Source: an uncultured Collinsella sp.
GTDB taxonomy: Bacteria; Actinomycetota; Coriobacteriia; Coriobacteriales; Coriobacteriaceae
Direction of reading: 5' to 3'
DNA length: 21,947 bases
Assembly (NCBI GenBank): GCA_902470265.1
Contig: CABRFW010000006.1
Location: 1 to 21,947 of the forward strand
Part shown: piece by piece, positions 6,394 to 14,732 of the stretch
How the letters are laid out: each line of letters opens with the position of its first letter
Numbering within the stretch: the stretch's first letter is position 1
The notes under the pieces: model-generated
What the model was told of the DNA's origin: nothing
The model's input: the letters and a program-made list of their open reading frames with translations, nothing else
Database searches by the model: none
Translations under genes and position numbers: made by a program

Positions 6394-7698
6394 TTGAATA
6401 GCCAGCTGATCCAACAGGGCCGCGCCGCTTACCGCGCGGGTGATTTTTCCGCTGCAGCCCAGATGCTTGGGGCGGCAAAAACTCCCGATGAGATTATGGG
6501 CGAGGCCGATCACCTTCGTGGCAACGCCTTGATGCACCTGGGCATGTATGCCGAGGCCGCCGAGGCCTACGCCGCTGCCCTCAATGACGGCACCTACGGC
6601 AAGCGCGGCGCGCTGCTCACCAACCGCGGCAAGGCACTCGCCGCCGTGGGCGACTACACGACGGCCGCTCAGGCGTTCTCTGCTGCTACGCAGGATGCTT
6701 CCTATGCCACGCCGTTCAAGGCCTATCTGGGCCTGGGTAACGCGCTGTTCCAGTCGGGCGACTATGCCAACGCGGGTACTGCCTTCCGTCAGGCTGCCAT
6801 CGACGGCGCCAATCCGGCTCCTGCCGCCGCACTCGGCGAGCTTGGTCGTTGCTTCATTAAACTCGGCCGTCCGGCGGATGCCGTGGAGACCTACCGCACG
6901 GCTATCGACTTTGCCGGCCCCCGCGACGACACGCGTGCGCTCAACGCCGGCATGGGTCAGGCACTTTCTGCCGCCGGCCGCCCCTCTGACGCACTCGACG
7001 CCTTTAACGCCGCTACTGCCGATGGCATCTACCAGCTCACCTCCGAGCAGGCCGATGAGCTTGCCCGCGTGCACGATTCGCTTGCCGCGCTGTCTGCCCA
7101 GACGGCTATGGCCACGGCTCCGGCGCCCGCGATGGACGCTCCTGCCGTCGATCCGCTCGATCCTACGGGCGCGACCGGTCAGTTTATGCCCGATCCCTCG
7201 GACACCGGTTTCTTTACGCTGTCCGAGTCCGAGATGGTCCAGCAGGACCGTCAGGATCGTAAGCAGGCCAAGGTCCGTCGTCGCCATCGCCACACGGGTC
7301 TCAAAGTCTTCATTGTGCTGCTTCTGCTCATTTTGATCGCCGCGGGCGGTCTGGGCTTTGCCTACACGCGCGGCTTTGGCTTCCCGTCTCAGGAATCTGT
7401 GGTTACCGATCTGTTCCAGGCTGCCGGCGACGGTGACACCGCAAAGGCCGAGTCTTGCCTGGCCTCGAGCCTGTCCGAGGACGCCAAGTCGATGATCATC
7501 TCCTCGATTCCGCAGGGTGCCACCGTGTCCGTCGAGGGCATGGATCAGTCCATGACCGAGACGACCGCCAAGGTTAAGGCGTCGCTGTCCAAGGGCGGCG
7601 AGCAGGAGTACACCGTCCAATTCGTGCGCTCCGACAACCATATCGGCTGGGCCGTTTCCTCGCTCGATATGGATTTCTCGGCTGCTGACAACCAGTAG
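6394..7698 (+). CDS. TPR-repeat protein with a single membrane helix, unknown function
   Basis: A 434-residue protein. Roughly residues 1-230 are about six tetratricopeptide repeats (for example ALMHLGMYAEAAEAYAAAL and ALFQSGDYANAGTAFRQAA), which form a protein-binding superhelix. An alanine/proline-rich linker follows. A very basic segment (KVRRRHRHTG, about 292-301) precedes one membrane helix (about 304-325), which places the TPR part in the cytoplasm. About 105 residues would lie outside, with alternating strand-like segments; this resembles small NTF2-like or DUF4878-type extracytoplasmic domains, but that is a guess. The TTG start is supported by AAAGGGGA at good spacing and the 11-base gap to the cyclophilin. 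The elongasome operon begins 115 bases downstream. The partner bound by the TPRs is unknown. Confidence 0.88.
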   Translation: MNSQLIQQGRAAYRAGDFSAAAQMLGAAKTPDEIMGEADHLRGNALMHLGMYAEAAEAYAAALNDGTYGKRGALLTNRGKALAAVGDYTTAAQAFSAATQDASYATPFKAYLGLGNALFQSGDYANAGTAFRQAAIDGANPAPAAALGELGRCFIKLGRPADAVETYRTAIDFAGPRDDTRALNAGMGQALSAAGRPSDALDAFNAATADGIYQLTSEQADELARVHDSLAALSAQTAMATAPAPAMDAPAVDPLDPTGATGQFMPDPSDTGFFTLSESEMVQQDRQDRKQAKVRRRHRHTGLKVFIVLLLLILIAAGGLGFAYTRGFGFPSQESVVTDLFQAAGDGDTAKAESCLASSLSEDAKSMIISSIPQGATVSVEGMDQSMTETTAKVKASLSKGGEQEYTVQFVRSDNHIGWAVSSLDMDFSAADNQ

Positions 7699-7720
7699 TG
7701 ACCTTATGGGATTTAGTTTT

Positions 7721-7753
7721 GCCCGGTGCTTCACCGCAAGTGAGGTGCCGGGC
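7721..7753 (+). other. Strong hairpin without a U-run between the TPR gene and mreB
   Basis: GCCCGGTGCTTCAC and GTGAGGTGCCGGGC form a 14-bp stem with three G-T pairs around loop CGCAA. The sequence after it is TTGCGCTAG, so it is not a standard intrinsic terminator on this strand. Read on the other strand it is followed by AAAACT, also not a terminator. It may stabilise or process the upstream mRNA, or mark a Rho-type end. Confidence 0.5.
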
Positions 7754-7813
7754 TTGCGCTAGTATCATGAACTAGTAGTTTTCCAGCAATCATCCAACAC
7801 ATCAGGAGTTGCG

Positions 7814-8857
7814 TTGTTTTCTTTGATGGATATGTTCTTCGGTAGCTATGCGGGCGATCTTGCCATCGACCTCGGCACCGCAAATACGCTTGTCTCCGTG
7901 CGCGGCAAGGGTATCGTCATTCGCGAGCCCTCCGTCGTCGCCATCGACAAGAACGACGAGCGCATCCTGGCGGTCGGTATCGAGGCAAAGCGCATGCTCG
8001 GCCGTACGCCCGGCAACATCGTGGCTGTTCGTCCCCTGAAGGACGGCGTTATCGCCGACTTCGATGTTACCGAGGCCATGCTTCGCTACTTTATCGACAA
8101 GGCGTCCGAGAAGCGCTATCCGTGGACCCCGCGTCCGCGCGTTGTCGTCTGCGTTCCCTCCGGCGTCACGTCGGTCGAGAAGCGTGCCGTCTTTGAGGCC
8201 ACGATCCAGGCTGGCGCTCGCCAGGCCTACCTGATTGAGGAGCCCATGGCTGCCGCTATCGGCGCCGACCTGCCCGTCGAGGAGCCCACCGGCTCCATGG
8301 TCATCGACATCGGTGGCGGTACCACCGAGGTCGCTGTTATCGCCATGGGCGGCATCGTCGTCTCGCAGTCCATTCGTATTGCCGGCGACGAGTTCGATCA
8401 GGCTATCCTCACGCACGTTCGTGATGCCTACAACCTGGCCATCGGCGAGCGTACGGCAGAGGACATCAAGATCAAGGTCGGCTCCGCCGTGCCGCTCAAG
8501 GACGAGCTCGACGTCGAGGTCAACGGCCGCGACGTGATTACCGGTCTGCCCAAGACCGTGCGCATCGAGAGCGAGGAGATTCGTCGCGCGCTCAACAAGC
8601 CGCTCGACGAGATGGCCAAGGCCGTCAAGGACGCCCTCGATGCCACGCCTCCCGATCTCGCCTCGGACCTTATGTACTACGGCATTTTGCTGACCGGTGG
8701 CGGCGCGCTGCTGCGCGGTCTCGACGTGCGCCTGCGCGATGAGACCGGTGTTTCGGTCAACGTCAGCCCCACGGCGCTCGATAACGTCGTTAACGGCTGT
8801 GCCCGCGTGCTCGAGGCCAATGCGTTTGATGGCGGCTTCGTCCAGACCAATGCTTAA
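7814..8857 (+). CDS. mreB: Rod-shape-determining protein MreB
   Basis: A bacterial actin that polymerises with ATP beneath the membrane and organises the side-wall synthesis machinery. Its 347 residues match the family length. The first phosphate loop is IDLGTANT (18-25), the connecting region is IEEPMAAAIG (Glu142), the second phosphate loop is IDIGGGTTEV (Asp165) and the adenosine motif is LTGGGALLRGL (around 294-301). The short hydrophobic start, MFSLMDMFFG, fits the membrane-binding tip of MreB. The TTG at 7814 is chosen because AGGAG stands five bases before it; internal ATGs at 7826 and 7832 have no site of their own. It opens an apparent eight-gene operon. The promoter is not clear: TTGCGC (7754) with TAGTTT (7776) is a weak candidate, next to an inverted repeat CTAGT/ACTAG. 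Confidence 0.97.
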   Translation: MFSLMDMFFGSYAGDLAIDLGTANTLVSVRGKGIVIREPSVVAIDKNDERILAVGIEAKRMLGRTPGNIVAVRPLKDGVIADFDVTEAMLRYFIDKASEKRYPWTPRPRVVVCVPSGVTSVEKRAVFEATIQAGARQAYLIEEPMAAAIGADLPVEEPTGSMVIDIGGGTTEVAVIAMGGIVVSQSIRIAGDEFDQAILTHVRDAYNLAIGERTAEDIKIKVGSAVPLKDELDVEVNGRDVITGLPKTVRIESEEIRRALNKPLDEMAKAVKDALDATPPDLASDLMYYGILLTGGGALLRGLDVRLRDETGVSVNVSPTALDNVVNGCARVLEANAFDGGFVQTNA

Positions 8858-8878
8858 TTTCCAAAAGGTGGATTCCAT

Positions 8879-9877
8879 TTGGCACGATCTTCGGGTTTCT
8901 CCACAAATCTGAATACCAAGCGACAATCAACGGGTATGCGCCCGTTGATTGTTTTCAGCCTGATTTCGGTGTTGCTGCTCACGTTTTATATTCGTGAGGG
9001 TGAGGCCGGGCCGATTCATGCCGTGCGTTCGGGCGTAACGACGATTACCTCGCCGGTGCGCTTTGTGGGCTCGGCCGTGGCGGCTCCCTTCAATGCGATC
9101 GGCAACGTGTTCTCTAACCTTACGGCGTCGCAGGACACGCTTGACGAGCTTAAGAAGCAAAACGAGGAACTGACCTCTAAGGTTGCTGAGCTCTCCGAGG
9201 CTCAAAAGACTGCCGAGCGCCTGGAGGGCCTGGTCGGGCTGCAATCGACCTACAACCTCAAATCGACCGCAGCTCGTATCGTTGGTGCCTCCGGCGATGC
9301 CTGGACCTCGACCGTTACCATCGACAAGGGCTCTGCCGACGGCCTTACCATCAACATGCCCGTGACGAGTTCTGTCGGTGTTATCGGCCAGATCATCGAG
9401 GTTTCGGCCAAAACGTCGACCGTGCGCTTGATTGGCGACGAGAACTCGGGCGTGTCCGCCATGGTGCAGGACACGCGCGCCCAGGGCATGCTGCAGGGTC
9501 AGGCTGACGGCACGCTGCGTCTTGAGTACGTGAGCGTCGACTCCGATGTTAAGGTTGGCGACATCATCGTGACCTCGGGCATCGGTGGCGTGTTCCCCAA
9601 GGGTCTACCGCTCGGCACCGTCTCGTCGGTTGAGAAATCTGCAAACGACGTGTACTACACCATTGTGGTGCGCGCTCAGACAACGGCCGAGAACAACGAG
9701 GAAGTGCTGGTCATTACCTCGCTGACCGACGAACAGTCGGCCTCGGATGAGGACGTGAGCACCGCTAATAGCACGCCGCAGGGAACGTCGCGCGATGCTG
9801 CGACCAAGACGAAGGACGAGAGCTCGGATGACAGTTCCGACACGTCCGAGACGACCGATTCCGGCTCGAACGAATAG
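8879..9877 (+). CDS. mreC: Cell-shape protein MreC
   Basis: A bitopic membrane protein that links MreB and MreD to PBP2 and activates PBP2. It has 332 residues: a short basic cytoplasmic start, one membrane helix (about 21-39, PLIVFSLISVLLLTFYI), a coiled coil (about 80-118, TLDELKKQNEELTSKVAEL) and a beta-rich outer domain with AARIVGAS and VGVIGQIIEVS. The ending IIVTSGIGGVFPKGLPLGTV is typical of MreC. The last 45 or so residues are an acidic, serine/threonine-rich, low-complexity tail. The TTG start follows AAAGGTGGA at good spacing, 21 bases after mreB. Downstream, mreD begins within a few bases, as usual for the mre operon. Confidence 0.95.
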   Translation: MARSSGFSTNLNTKRQSTGMRPLIVFSLISVLLLTFYIREGEAGPIHAVRSGVTTITSPVRFVGSAVAAPFNAIGNVFSNLTASQDTLDELKKQNEELTSKVAELSEAQKTAERLEGLVGLQSTYNLKSTAARIVGASGDAWTSTVTIDKGSADGLTINMPVTSSVGVIGQIIEVSAKTSTVRLIGDENSGVSAMVQDTRAQGMLQGQADGTLRLEYVSVDSDVKVGDIIVTSGIGGVFPKGLPLGTVSSVEKSANDVYYTIVVRAQTTAENNEEVLVITSLTDEQSASDEDVSTANSTPQGTSRDAATKTKDESSDDSSDTSETTDSGSNE

Positions 9878-9888
9878 GGGGCATGTCC

Positions 9889-10455
9889 ATGGATCTACAC
9901 GAGCAGGGGATGAGCTCCCGCACGTTTGTAATCGCCGCCATTGTGTGCGTGTTGCTGCAGGCAGGCTTGGCACCGCAGATCTCCATTGCGGGCGGTCGCG
10001 TCAACTTCATGATTATCCTGGTGTGCCTAAGCGTGTTCTCGGGCGACCCGACCCGTGCCGTCGTGTGCGGTTTTTGCAGCGGCTTGTTTTATGACCTGTC
10101 CGCTGCCGTGCCGGTGGGCGTTATGTCGCTCCTGCTGACCGTGGGTTCTTTTGCCCTGGTGCACAGCGCCGTCGGTCAGACGGGCGGTACCCCGAGTGCG
10201 CGCGGCGTCACCGTGGGCGCCTTTGCGCTCGTCATTAATGTGATTTACAGCATCATCTTGCTGTTTATGGGTTTGGAGACGAGCTTTGTCGTGGCGATCT
10301 TCGGCCATGCGCTGCCGTCCTCGATCCTGACGGGTCTGGTTGCCATTCCGTTTTTGATGTCCGGCGTCGTGCCGCAGTCCGGCTATGGATTCTCCGCACG
10401 TGGCGGACGCCAGACGGGTATGCGCTTTAAGCCCAAGACCCGCAAGCTCAAATAG
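9889..10455 (+). CDS. mreD: Cell-shape protein MreD
   Basis: A small integral membrane protein of the elongasome that partners MreC. It has 188 residues with five to six hydrophobic segments, starting with TFVIAAIVCVLLQAGLAPQI and including FMIILVCLSVFSG and a GFCSGLFYDL loop, where the family usually has a conserved G-x-x-x-D pattern. The C-terminus is basic (KPKTRKLK). Sequence conservation in MreD is low, so the call rests on the membrane pattern plus its place between mreC and the PBP2 gene. Two ATGs are in frame, 9883 and 9889. The GGGGG ribosome site ends at 9881, which suits 9889 better, but 9883 is possible and adds two residues. Confidence 0.92.
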   Translation: MDLHEQGMSSRTFVIAAIVCVLLQAGLAPQISIAGGRVNFMIILVCLSVFSGDPTRAVVCGFCSGLFYDLSAAVPVGVMSLLLTVGSFALVHSAVGQTGGTPSARGVTVGAFALVINVIYSIILLFMGLETSFVVAIFGHALPSSILTGLVAIPFLMSGVVPQSGYGFSARGGRQTGMRFKPKTRKLK

Positions 10456-10468
10456 GGGAGGCCCGTAG

Positions 10469-12538
10469 ATGTCTTCCCAGTTGACGGTTATTATCGCCGG
10501 TATCGTGCTGGTTGTGGCCATCGTGGTCGCGCTGGTCATCATGCGTCGTGGCGATTCCCGTTTTACCTACGATACGCAGCATGGAACGGCCCCGCGCGCC
10601 ACCGAGGGCGAGGGCAATACCGCGGCGACCGCCTTTAAGGGCCGCTTTTCCATCCTCACCACGGGTGTGGGCGCGATGTTTGCGGCACTTGCCGTCAAGC
10701 TGTGGGGCATGCAGATGGTCTCGTCGGACTATTACGAGAAGCAGGCCAATAGTAATCAGACTCGCACCGTTACCACGCCCGCTGTGCGCGGTCGCATCCT
10801 CGACCGCAACGGCGTGGCGCTTGTCCAGAACCGTCCCTCACTTGCTGTCGTGGCCTACCGCGACCTTGCCGAGGATGAGGTTCTGGTTCGCCATCTTGCC
10901 AACGTGCTTGGAATGCCTTACGTGGCGGTCCTTCGCAATATTCAGGACAATACAGAGGGCGCTCAGAGCCTGCATACCATCGCGACGGACGTCCGTCGCT
11001 CCACGGTTGCCTATATTCAGGAGCATGCCGGCGAGTTCCCGGGCGTCAAGATTGCCGAGCGTACCGAGCGCCAGTATCCATATGGCGAGACGGCATGCCA
11101 TATCTTGGGCTATACCGGCACCATTACCTCCGAGCAGCTCGAGGCCCAGAATAAGAAAACCTCTGGCGATGATGATGCTTCTGCTGGCAAGATTACGTAC
11201 CAGTCGGGCGATATCGTGGGCCAGGCGGGCGTTGAGAGCTACTACGAAAATCTGCTGCAGGGTATTCGTGGCGAGCAGACCGTCAAGGTCGATGCCTCGG
11301 GCAATGTGACCGGTCAAGCTGGCGCCGTGCCCGCGAAGGCCGGCTCCGACATTAAGCTCACGCTCGACCTTAAGATCCAACAGGCCTGCGAGACGGCGCT
11401 GGCGAGCGCTATCGAGCTTGCCAAGACCACCGGCTACAGCAATGCCGGCAACGGCGCTGTGGTGTGTCTCGATCCCAACAATGGCGAGATCCTGGGCATG
11501 GCGAGCCAGCCCAAGTTCGATCCGTCCGTCTTTATCGGTGGCGTCTCAAATGACGTGTGGACCGAGCTCAATGATGACAAGGGTTCGCACCCGCTGCTCA
11601 ACCGCGCCATTAGCGGACAGTACATGTCGGCCTCGACCATCAAGCCGCTCTCGGCACTGGCCGGTCTTGAGTTCGGAACCTACACTTCAACGCAGACAAC
11701 CAACTGCACGGGTTATTGGACGGGTCTGGGCAAGTCGTGGGGCAAGTACTGCTGGCTGCATTCCGGCCACGGCACCATGACGCTGCAGTCGGGTATCGCC
11801 AACTCATGCGACCCCGTCTTCTACGACATGGGCAAGGCGTTCTTTTATGACGAGCAACATCCCGAGGGCCTGCAGGAGGTCTTTCGTCGCTGGGGTCTAG
11901 GCAAGACCTGCGGTATCGATCTGCCGAGTGAGGGCGCGGGCCGTATTCCCGATGCCGAGTGGAAAGAGTCGTACTTCACCGACGCCTCTGCCGAGGACCG
12001 CAAGTGGAATGCCGGCGATATGACCAACATTGCCATCGGTCAGGGTGACATCTTGGTGACGCCCCTGCAGATGGCGTGTGCCTATATGGGTCTTGCCAAC
12101 GGCGGCAAACAGTACGTGCCTCACGTGTTTTTGTCTGCCGTGTCGCGCGATGGCGACGGCGATGCCTATAAATACAACGGCAAGGGCAAGAAGAAGCGCC
12201 TGGAGGCCAAGATCAACAGCGATTCGGATTTGGCTCTTGTTCGCAACGGCATGCACGACGTGATTTACACGGCATCGACGTCCCTGGCGGCGCACTTTGG
12301 CACGCTGACGCCGCAGGTATACGGCAAGTCGGGCACGGGCGAGAAGAGCGGCGAGGACGAATACGCGTGGTTCTGCGCCTATGCACCGGCCGATGATCCC
12401 AAGTATGTCATCGCTACTGTCCTGGAGCAGGGCGGCGGCGGCTCAGATACCGCGATGCATGTCGTGCGCGACGTGCTCGGCGTGATTTATGACGAGCCCG
12501 ATACCTCTTCGGCCTCGGGCGATTCTTCGGTTCGATAG
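10469..12538 (+). CDS. mrdA: Penicillin-binding protein 2 (elongasome transpeptidase), with an extra N-terminal hydrophobic segment
   Basis: A class B penicillin-binding protein that cross-links new side-wall peptidoglycan together with RodA. It has 689 residues. The active-site triad is complete: SxxK is S389-T-I-K392, the second motif is S446-C-D448 (the SxD form usual for PBP2 rather than FtsI), and the third is K620-S-G-T. The pedestal region is recognised by RGRILDRNG. Two hydrophobic segments precede it: residues 5-25, followed by RRG, and 60-84, the normal anchor before VSSDYYEKQA. Most PBP2 proteins have only the latter. The ATG is backed by a strong GGGGAGG site 13 bases after mreD. 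Next comes rodA after 9 bases, the classic pair of transpeptidase and glycosyltransferase. Confidence 0.95.
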   Translation: MSSQLTVIIAGIVLVVAIVVALVIMRRGDSRFTYDTQHGTAPRATEGEGNTAATAFKGRFSILTTGVGAMFAALAVKLWGMQMVSSDYYEKQANSNQTRTVTTPAVRGRILDRNGVALVQNRPSLAVVAYRDLAEDEVLVRHLANVLGMPYVAVLRNIQDNTEGAQSLHTIATDVRRSTVAYIQEHAGEFPGVKIAERTERQYPYGETACHILGYTGTITSEQLEAQNKKTSGDDDASAGKITYQSGDIVGQAGVESYYENLLQGIRGEQTVKVDASGNVTGQAGAVPAKAGSDIKLTLDLKIQQACETALASAIELAKTTGYSNAGNGAVVCLDPNNGEILGMASQPKFDPSVFIGGVSNDVWTELNDDKGSHPLLNRAISGQYMSASTIKPLSALAGLEFGTYTSTQTTNCTGYWTGLGKSWGKYCWLHSGHGTMTLQSGIANSCDPVFYDMGKAFFYDEQHPEGLQEVFRRWGLGKTCGIDLPSEGAGRIPDAEWKESYFTDASAEDRKWNAGDMTNIAIGQGDILVTPLQMACAYMGLANGGKQYVPHVFLSAVSRDGDGDAYKYNGKGKKKRLEAKINSDSDLALVRNGMHDVIYTASTSLAAHFGTLTPQVYGKSGTGEKSGEDEYAWFCAYAPADDPKYVIATVLEQGGGGSDTAMHVVRDVLGVIYDEPDTSSASGDSSVR

Positions 12539-12547
12539 GAGGTTGCG

Positions 12548-13774
12548 ATGGATTTTTCTCCGGCGGATCTGTTCCGTTCAACCAAGACCGGCTCTCGCAG
12601 CAGCCTGGACCGTGTCAACAAGCAACTTTCGGCCTCGCGCGGCACGTTTCGCCAAAAGGTGCATATCGGTGTGCTCGTGGCTACTGTGGCGCTCGTCGCC
12701 TACGGTGCCATCATTATCTGGTCGGCTTCGCAGTTTAAGGCCGATGCTTCGTTCTCACGCCATCTGCTGGGAATTGGCATCGGAGCGGTGCTGGCGGTGC
12801 TGGTCTGGCGTACCGATCTGCGCGGTATTTCCAATTTCTCGACGGCGTTGCTCGTCATCGACCTGATCGTGATCCTCTCGCCCAAGATTCCGGGTCTGTC
12901 CTATACAGGCGGTCTGGGCATGACGGGCTGGATCAAGATTCCCGGTATCGGCTTGACGTTCCAGCCGGTTGAGCTTGCCAAGCTCATCACCATCTTCTTT
13001 ATTGCTACGCTTGGCTCGCAGTATAACGGTCGCATCGATACCGTTCGCGACTACGTCAAGCTCTGCGGCATGCTGTCCATTCCGTTTTTGGCCGTCGTTG
13101 CCATGGGTGACCTGGGCTCGGGCCTGGTCGTGCTGGTTTCGGGCGCCATCGTCATCTGCATGAGCGGTGCACGCCGCGAATGGGTGCTGTCGACCCTGGC
13201 CCTGCTCGTGGGCCTGGTGGCCCTCGTCCTGGCGCTTGATTCGGTCTTTGATTCGTTGCTCGGCCACGATGTGCTCATCAAGCAGTATCAGATGAACCGT
13301 CTGACGGTCTTTATCGACCCCGATAATGCCGATTCGGACGATGCCTACAACCTGCAGCAGTCGTTGATCGCGGTCGGCTCGGGCGGTTTCTTTGGTAAGG
13401 GCCTGGGCCATGCGACGCAGTCGGCCGGCGGCTTTCTGCCTGAGTTCCACACCGACTTCGTCTTCGCCTTTTTGTCCGAGACCTTTGGCTTCTGCGGCTC
13501 CTTTTTGCTCCTGTGCCTCTACGTGCTGTTGATCTTTTCGACGATTCGCGTCGCCTTTAAGTGTGAGTCCCTGTTTTTGCGTCTTTCGTGTGTTGGCATC
13601 GTTGGCATGTGGGCGTTCCAGACCTTCGAAAACATCGGCATGTGCATCGGCATGATGCCGATTACCGGTATTCCGCTGCCGTTTATTAGCTTCGGTTCGT
13701 CTTCGATGATGATTCAGCTGCTGACGGTGGGTATCGTACAATCCATATGGCGGCATCGTTCGGGCGCCGCGTAA
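12548..13774 (+). CDS. rodA: RodA, SEDS-family peptidoglycan glycosyltransferase
   Basis: Polymerises lipid II into glycan strands in the elongasome and works in complex with PBP2. The 408-residue protein is a polytopic membrane protein of about ten helices, with a cytoplasmic start of about 35 residues rich in Ser, Arg and Lys. Family landmarks are WIKIPGIGLTFQPVELAKL (pump-like helix pair), GDLGSGLVVLVSG, LIAVGSGGFFGKGLG, the outer loop FLPEFHTDFVFAFLSETFG (whose Asp303 aligns with the essential aspartate of SEDS enzymes) and the ending GIPLPFISFGSSSM. FtsW would be the alternative, but pairing with mrdA in the mre operon makes RodA the proper name. It starts with ATG after GATAGGAGG. Confidence 0.96.
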   Translation: MDFSPADLFRSTKTGSRSSLDRVNKQLSASRGTFRQKVHIGVLVATVALVAYGAIIIWSASQFKADASFSRHLLGIGIGAVLAVLVWRTDLRGISNFSTALLVIDLIVILSPKIPGLSYTGGLGMTGWIKIPGIGLTFQPVELAKLITIFFIATLGSQYNGRIDTVRDYVKLCGMLSIPFLAVVAMGDLGSGLVVLVSGAIVICMSGARREWVLSTLALLVGLVALVLALDSVFDSLLGHDVLIKQYQMNRLTVFIDPDNADSDDAYNLQQSLIAVGSGGFFGKGLGHATQSAGGFLPEFHTDFVFAFLSETFGFCGSFLLLCLYVLLIFSTIRVAFKCESLFLRLSCVGIVGMWAFQTFENIGMCIGMMPITGIPLPFISFGSSSMMIQLLTVGIVQSIWRHRSGAA

Positions 13775-13792
13775 CCGCTGGAGGGGTTTGCT

Positions 13793-14722
13793 ATGAAAAT
13801 TCCCGTAGATAAGCTGACCCGCGCTTTTAAGATGGGCGCGTCCGTTAAGAAGGATTCCGATACGCCGGTGCGCGTCTCGGTCTATCTGGATTCGTCCGCC
13901 TCGCGCTTTCTGGCCGAGACGGTGCGTGACGCCTTTGTGCCGCAGACGACCTCGGGTATTGTGCGCGTCGAGCGTCTGGGGGAGGAGCGAATTGCTCCAA
14001 AGACCGATACCGATGTGGTGCTGGTGCTCTCGTGTGGTTCCGACCGCTTGGAGAGTGCCGTGCAGGAGCTCGTGATCGCCGGCGCGCCCGTGTGCGTGCT
14101 TGCCGAGTCTGCTGTGGAGGTACCGTTTATCGAGGAGTCCACGCCCATGCTCGGCGTGGTAGCGGCAACCGATAAGACGTATCTGCTCGAGACGCTTGCC
14201 CGCTGGATTCTCGATCGCACCGACAAGGAAACGGCTTTTGCGGCGAACTTTGCCTTCATGCGCATCGCGGCGGCCAATCGTATCATCACCTCGTGCGCGC
14301 TCACCAATATGGCGACCGGTGCGCTGGTGTTTTTGCCGGGCGCCGATTATCCCGTTATGGCGCTGGCGCAGGTGGGCATGCTCTTTGAGCTCGCTGCCGT
14401 CTTTGGACGCGGCATTAAGCCTGAGCGCGGCTACGAGGTCGCGGGCGTGCTTGCCGGCGGTCTTGTGATCCGAGCGGTCACCCGCGCACTTGTCAAGCAG
14501 ACGCCGCATATTGGGTTTGCCGTCAAGGCGCTCACTGCTGCCGCGGGCACCTATGGCATGGGCCGTGCGCTCGTTTCGCTCTACGAGCGCGATGTCGACT
14601 ACAGTCGTGCCAACGAGGTGGTCACTGCCACGTTCTCCCGCGTTCGCGATCTGGTGACCACGGTCGCGGGCGCTACCCGTCCTATGGCGTCCTATCAGGA
14701 CGCATCAGATCTCGCTGCTTAG
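13793..14722 (+). CDS. DUF697-like hydrophobic protein at the end of the elongasome genes
   Basis: A 309-residue protein without an assigned function. The second half (about 150-265) resembles DUF697/YcjF-type domains: a run of hydrophobic helices with LPGADYPVMALAQVGMLFEL (181-200) and AAVFGRG, the pattern usually written PGADIP-x-L-x-x-x-Q-x-x-M. That domain often follows a small GTPase domain. Here the first half has strand-like DVVLVLSCG (74-82) and PVCVLAES (99-106) and then a helix LLETLARWILD, like the skeleton of a GTPase, but no P-loop (GxxxxGKS/T) and no clear NKxD. It could be a degenerate nucleotide-binding domain; that is inference. GGAGGGG precedes the ATG, 18 bases after rodA, so it is probably co-transcribed with the mre genes and membrane-associated. 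Confidence 0.75.
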   Translation: MKIPVDKLTRAFKMGASVKKDSDTPVRVSVYLDSSASRFLAETVRDAFVPQTTSGIVRVERLGEERIAPKTDTDVVLVLSCGSDRLESAVQELVIAGAPVCVLAESAVEVPFIEESTPMLGVVAATDKTYLLETLARWILDRTDKETAFAANFAFMRIAAANRIITSCALTNMATGALVFLPGADYPVMALAQVGMLFELAAVFGRGIKPERGYEVAGVLAGGLVIRAVTRALVKQTPHIGFAVKALTAAAGTYGMGRALVSLYERDVDYSRANEVVTATFSRVRDLVTTVAGATRPMASYQDASDLAA

Positions 14723-14732
14723 GGGTTTTCCG

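Noticed and set aside
12755..14509. 584-codon open frame on the minus strand opposite rodA and the DUF697-like gene
   Set aside because: It crosses two well-supported genes, its product is Arg/His/Gln-rich without a recognisable fold, and GC-rich codon use on the plus strand keeps such shadow frames open.
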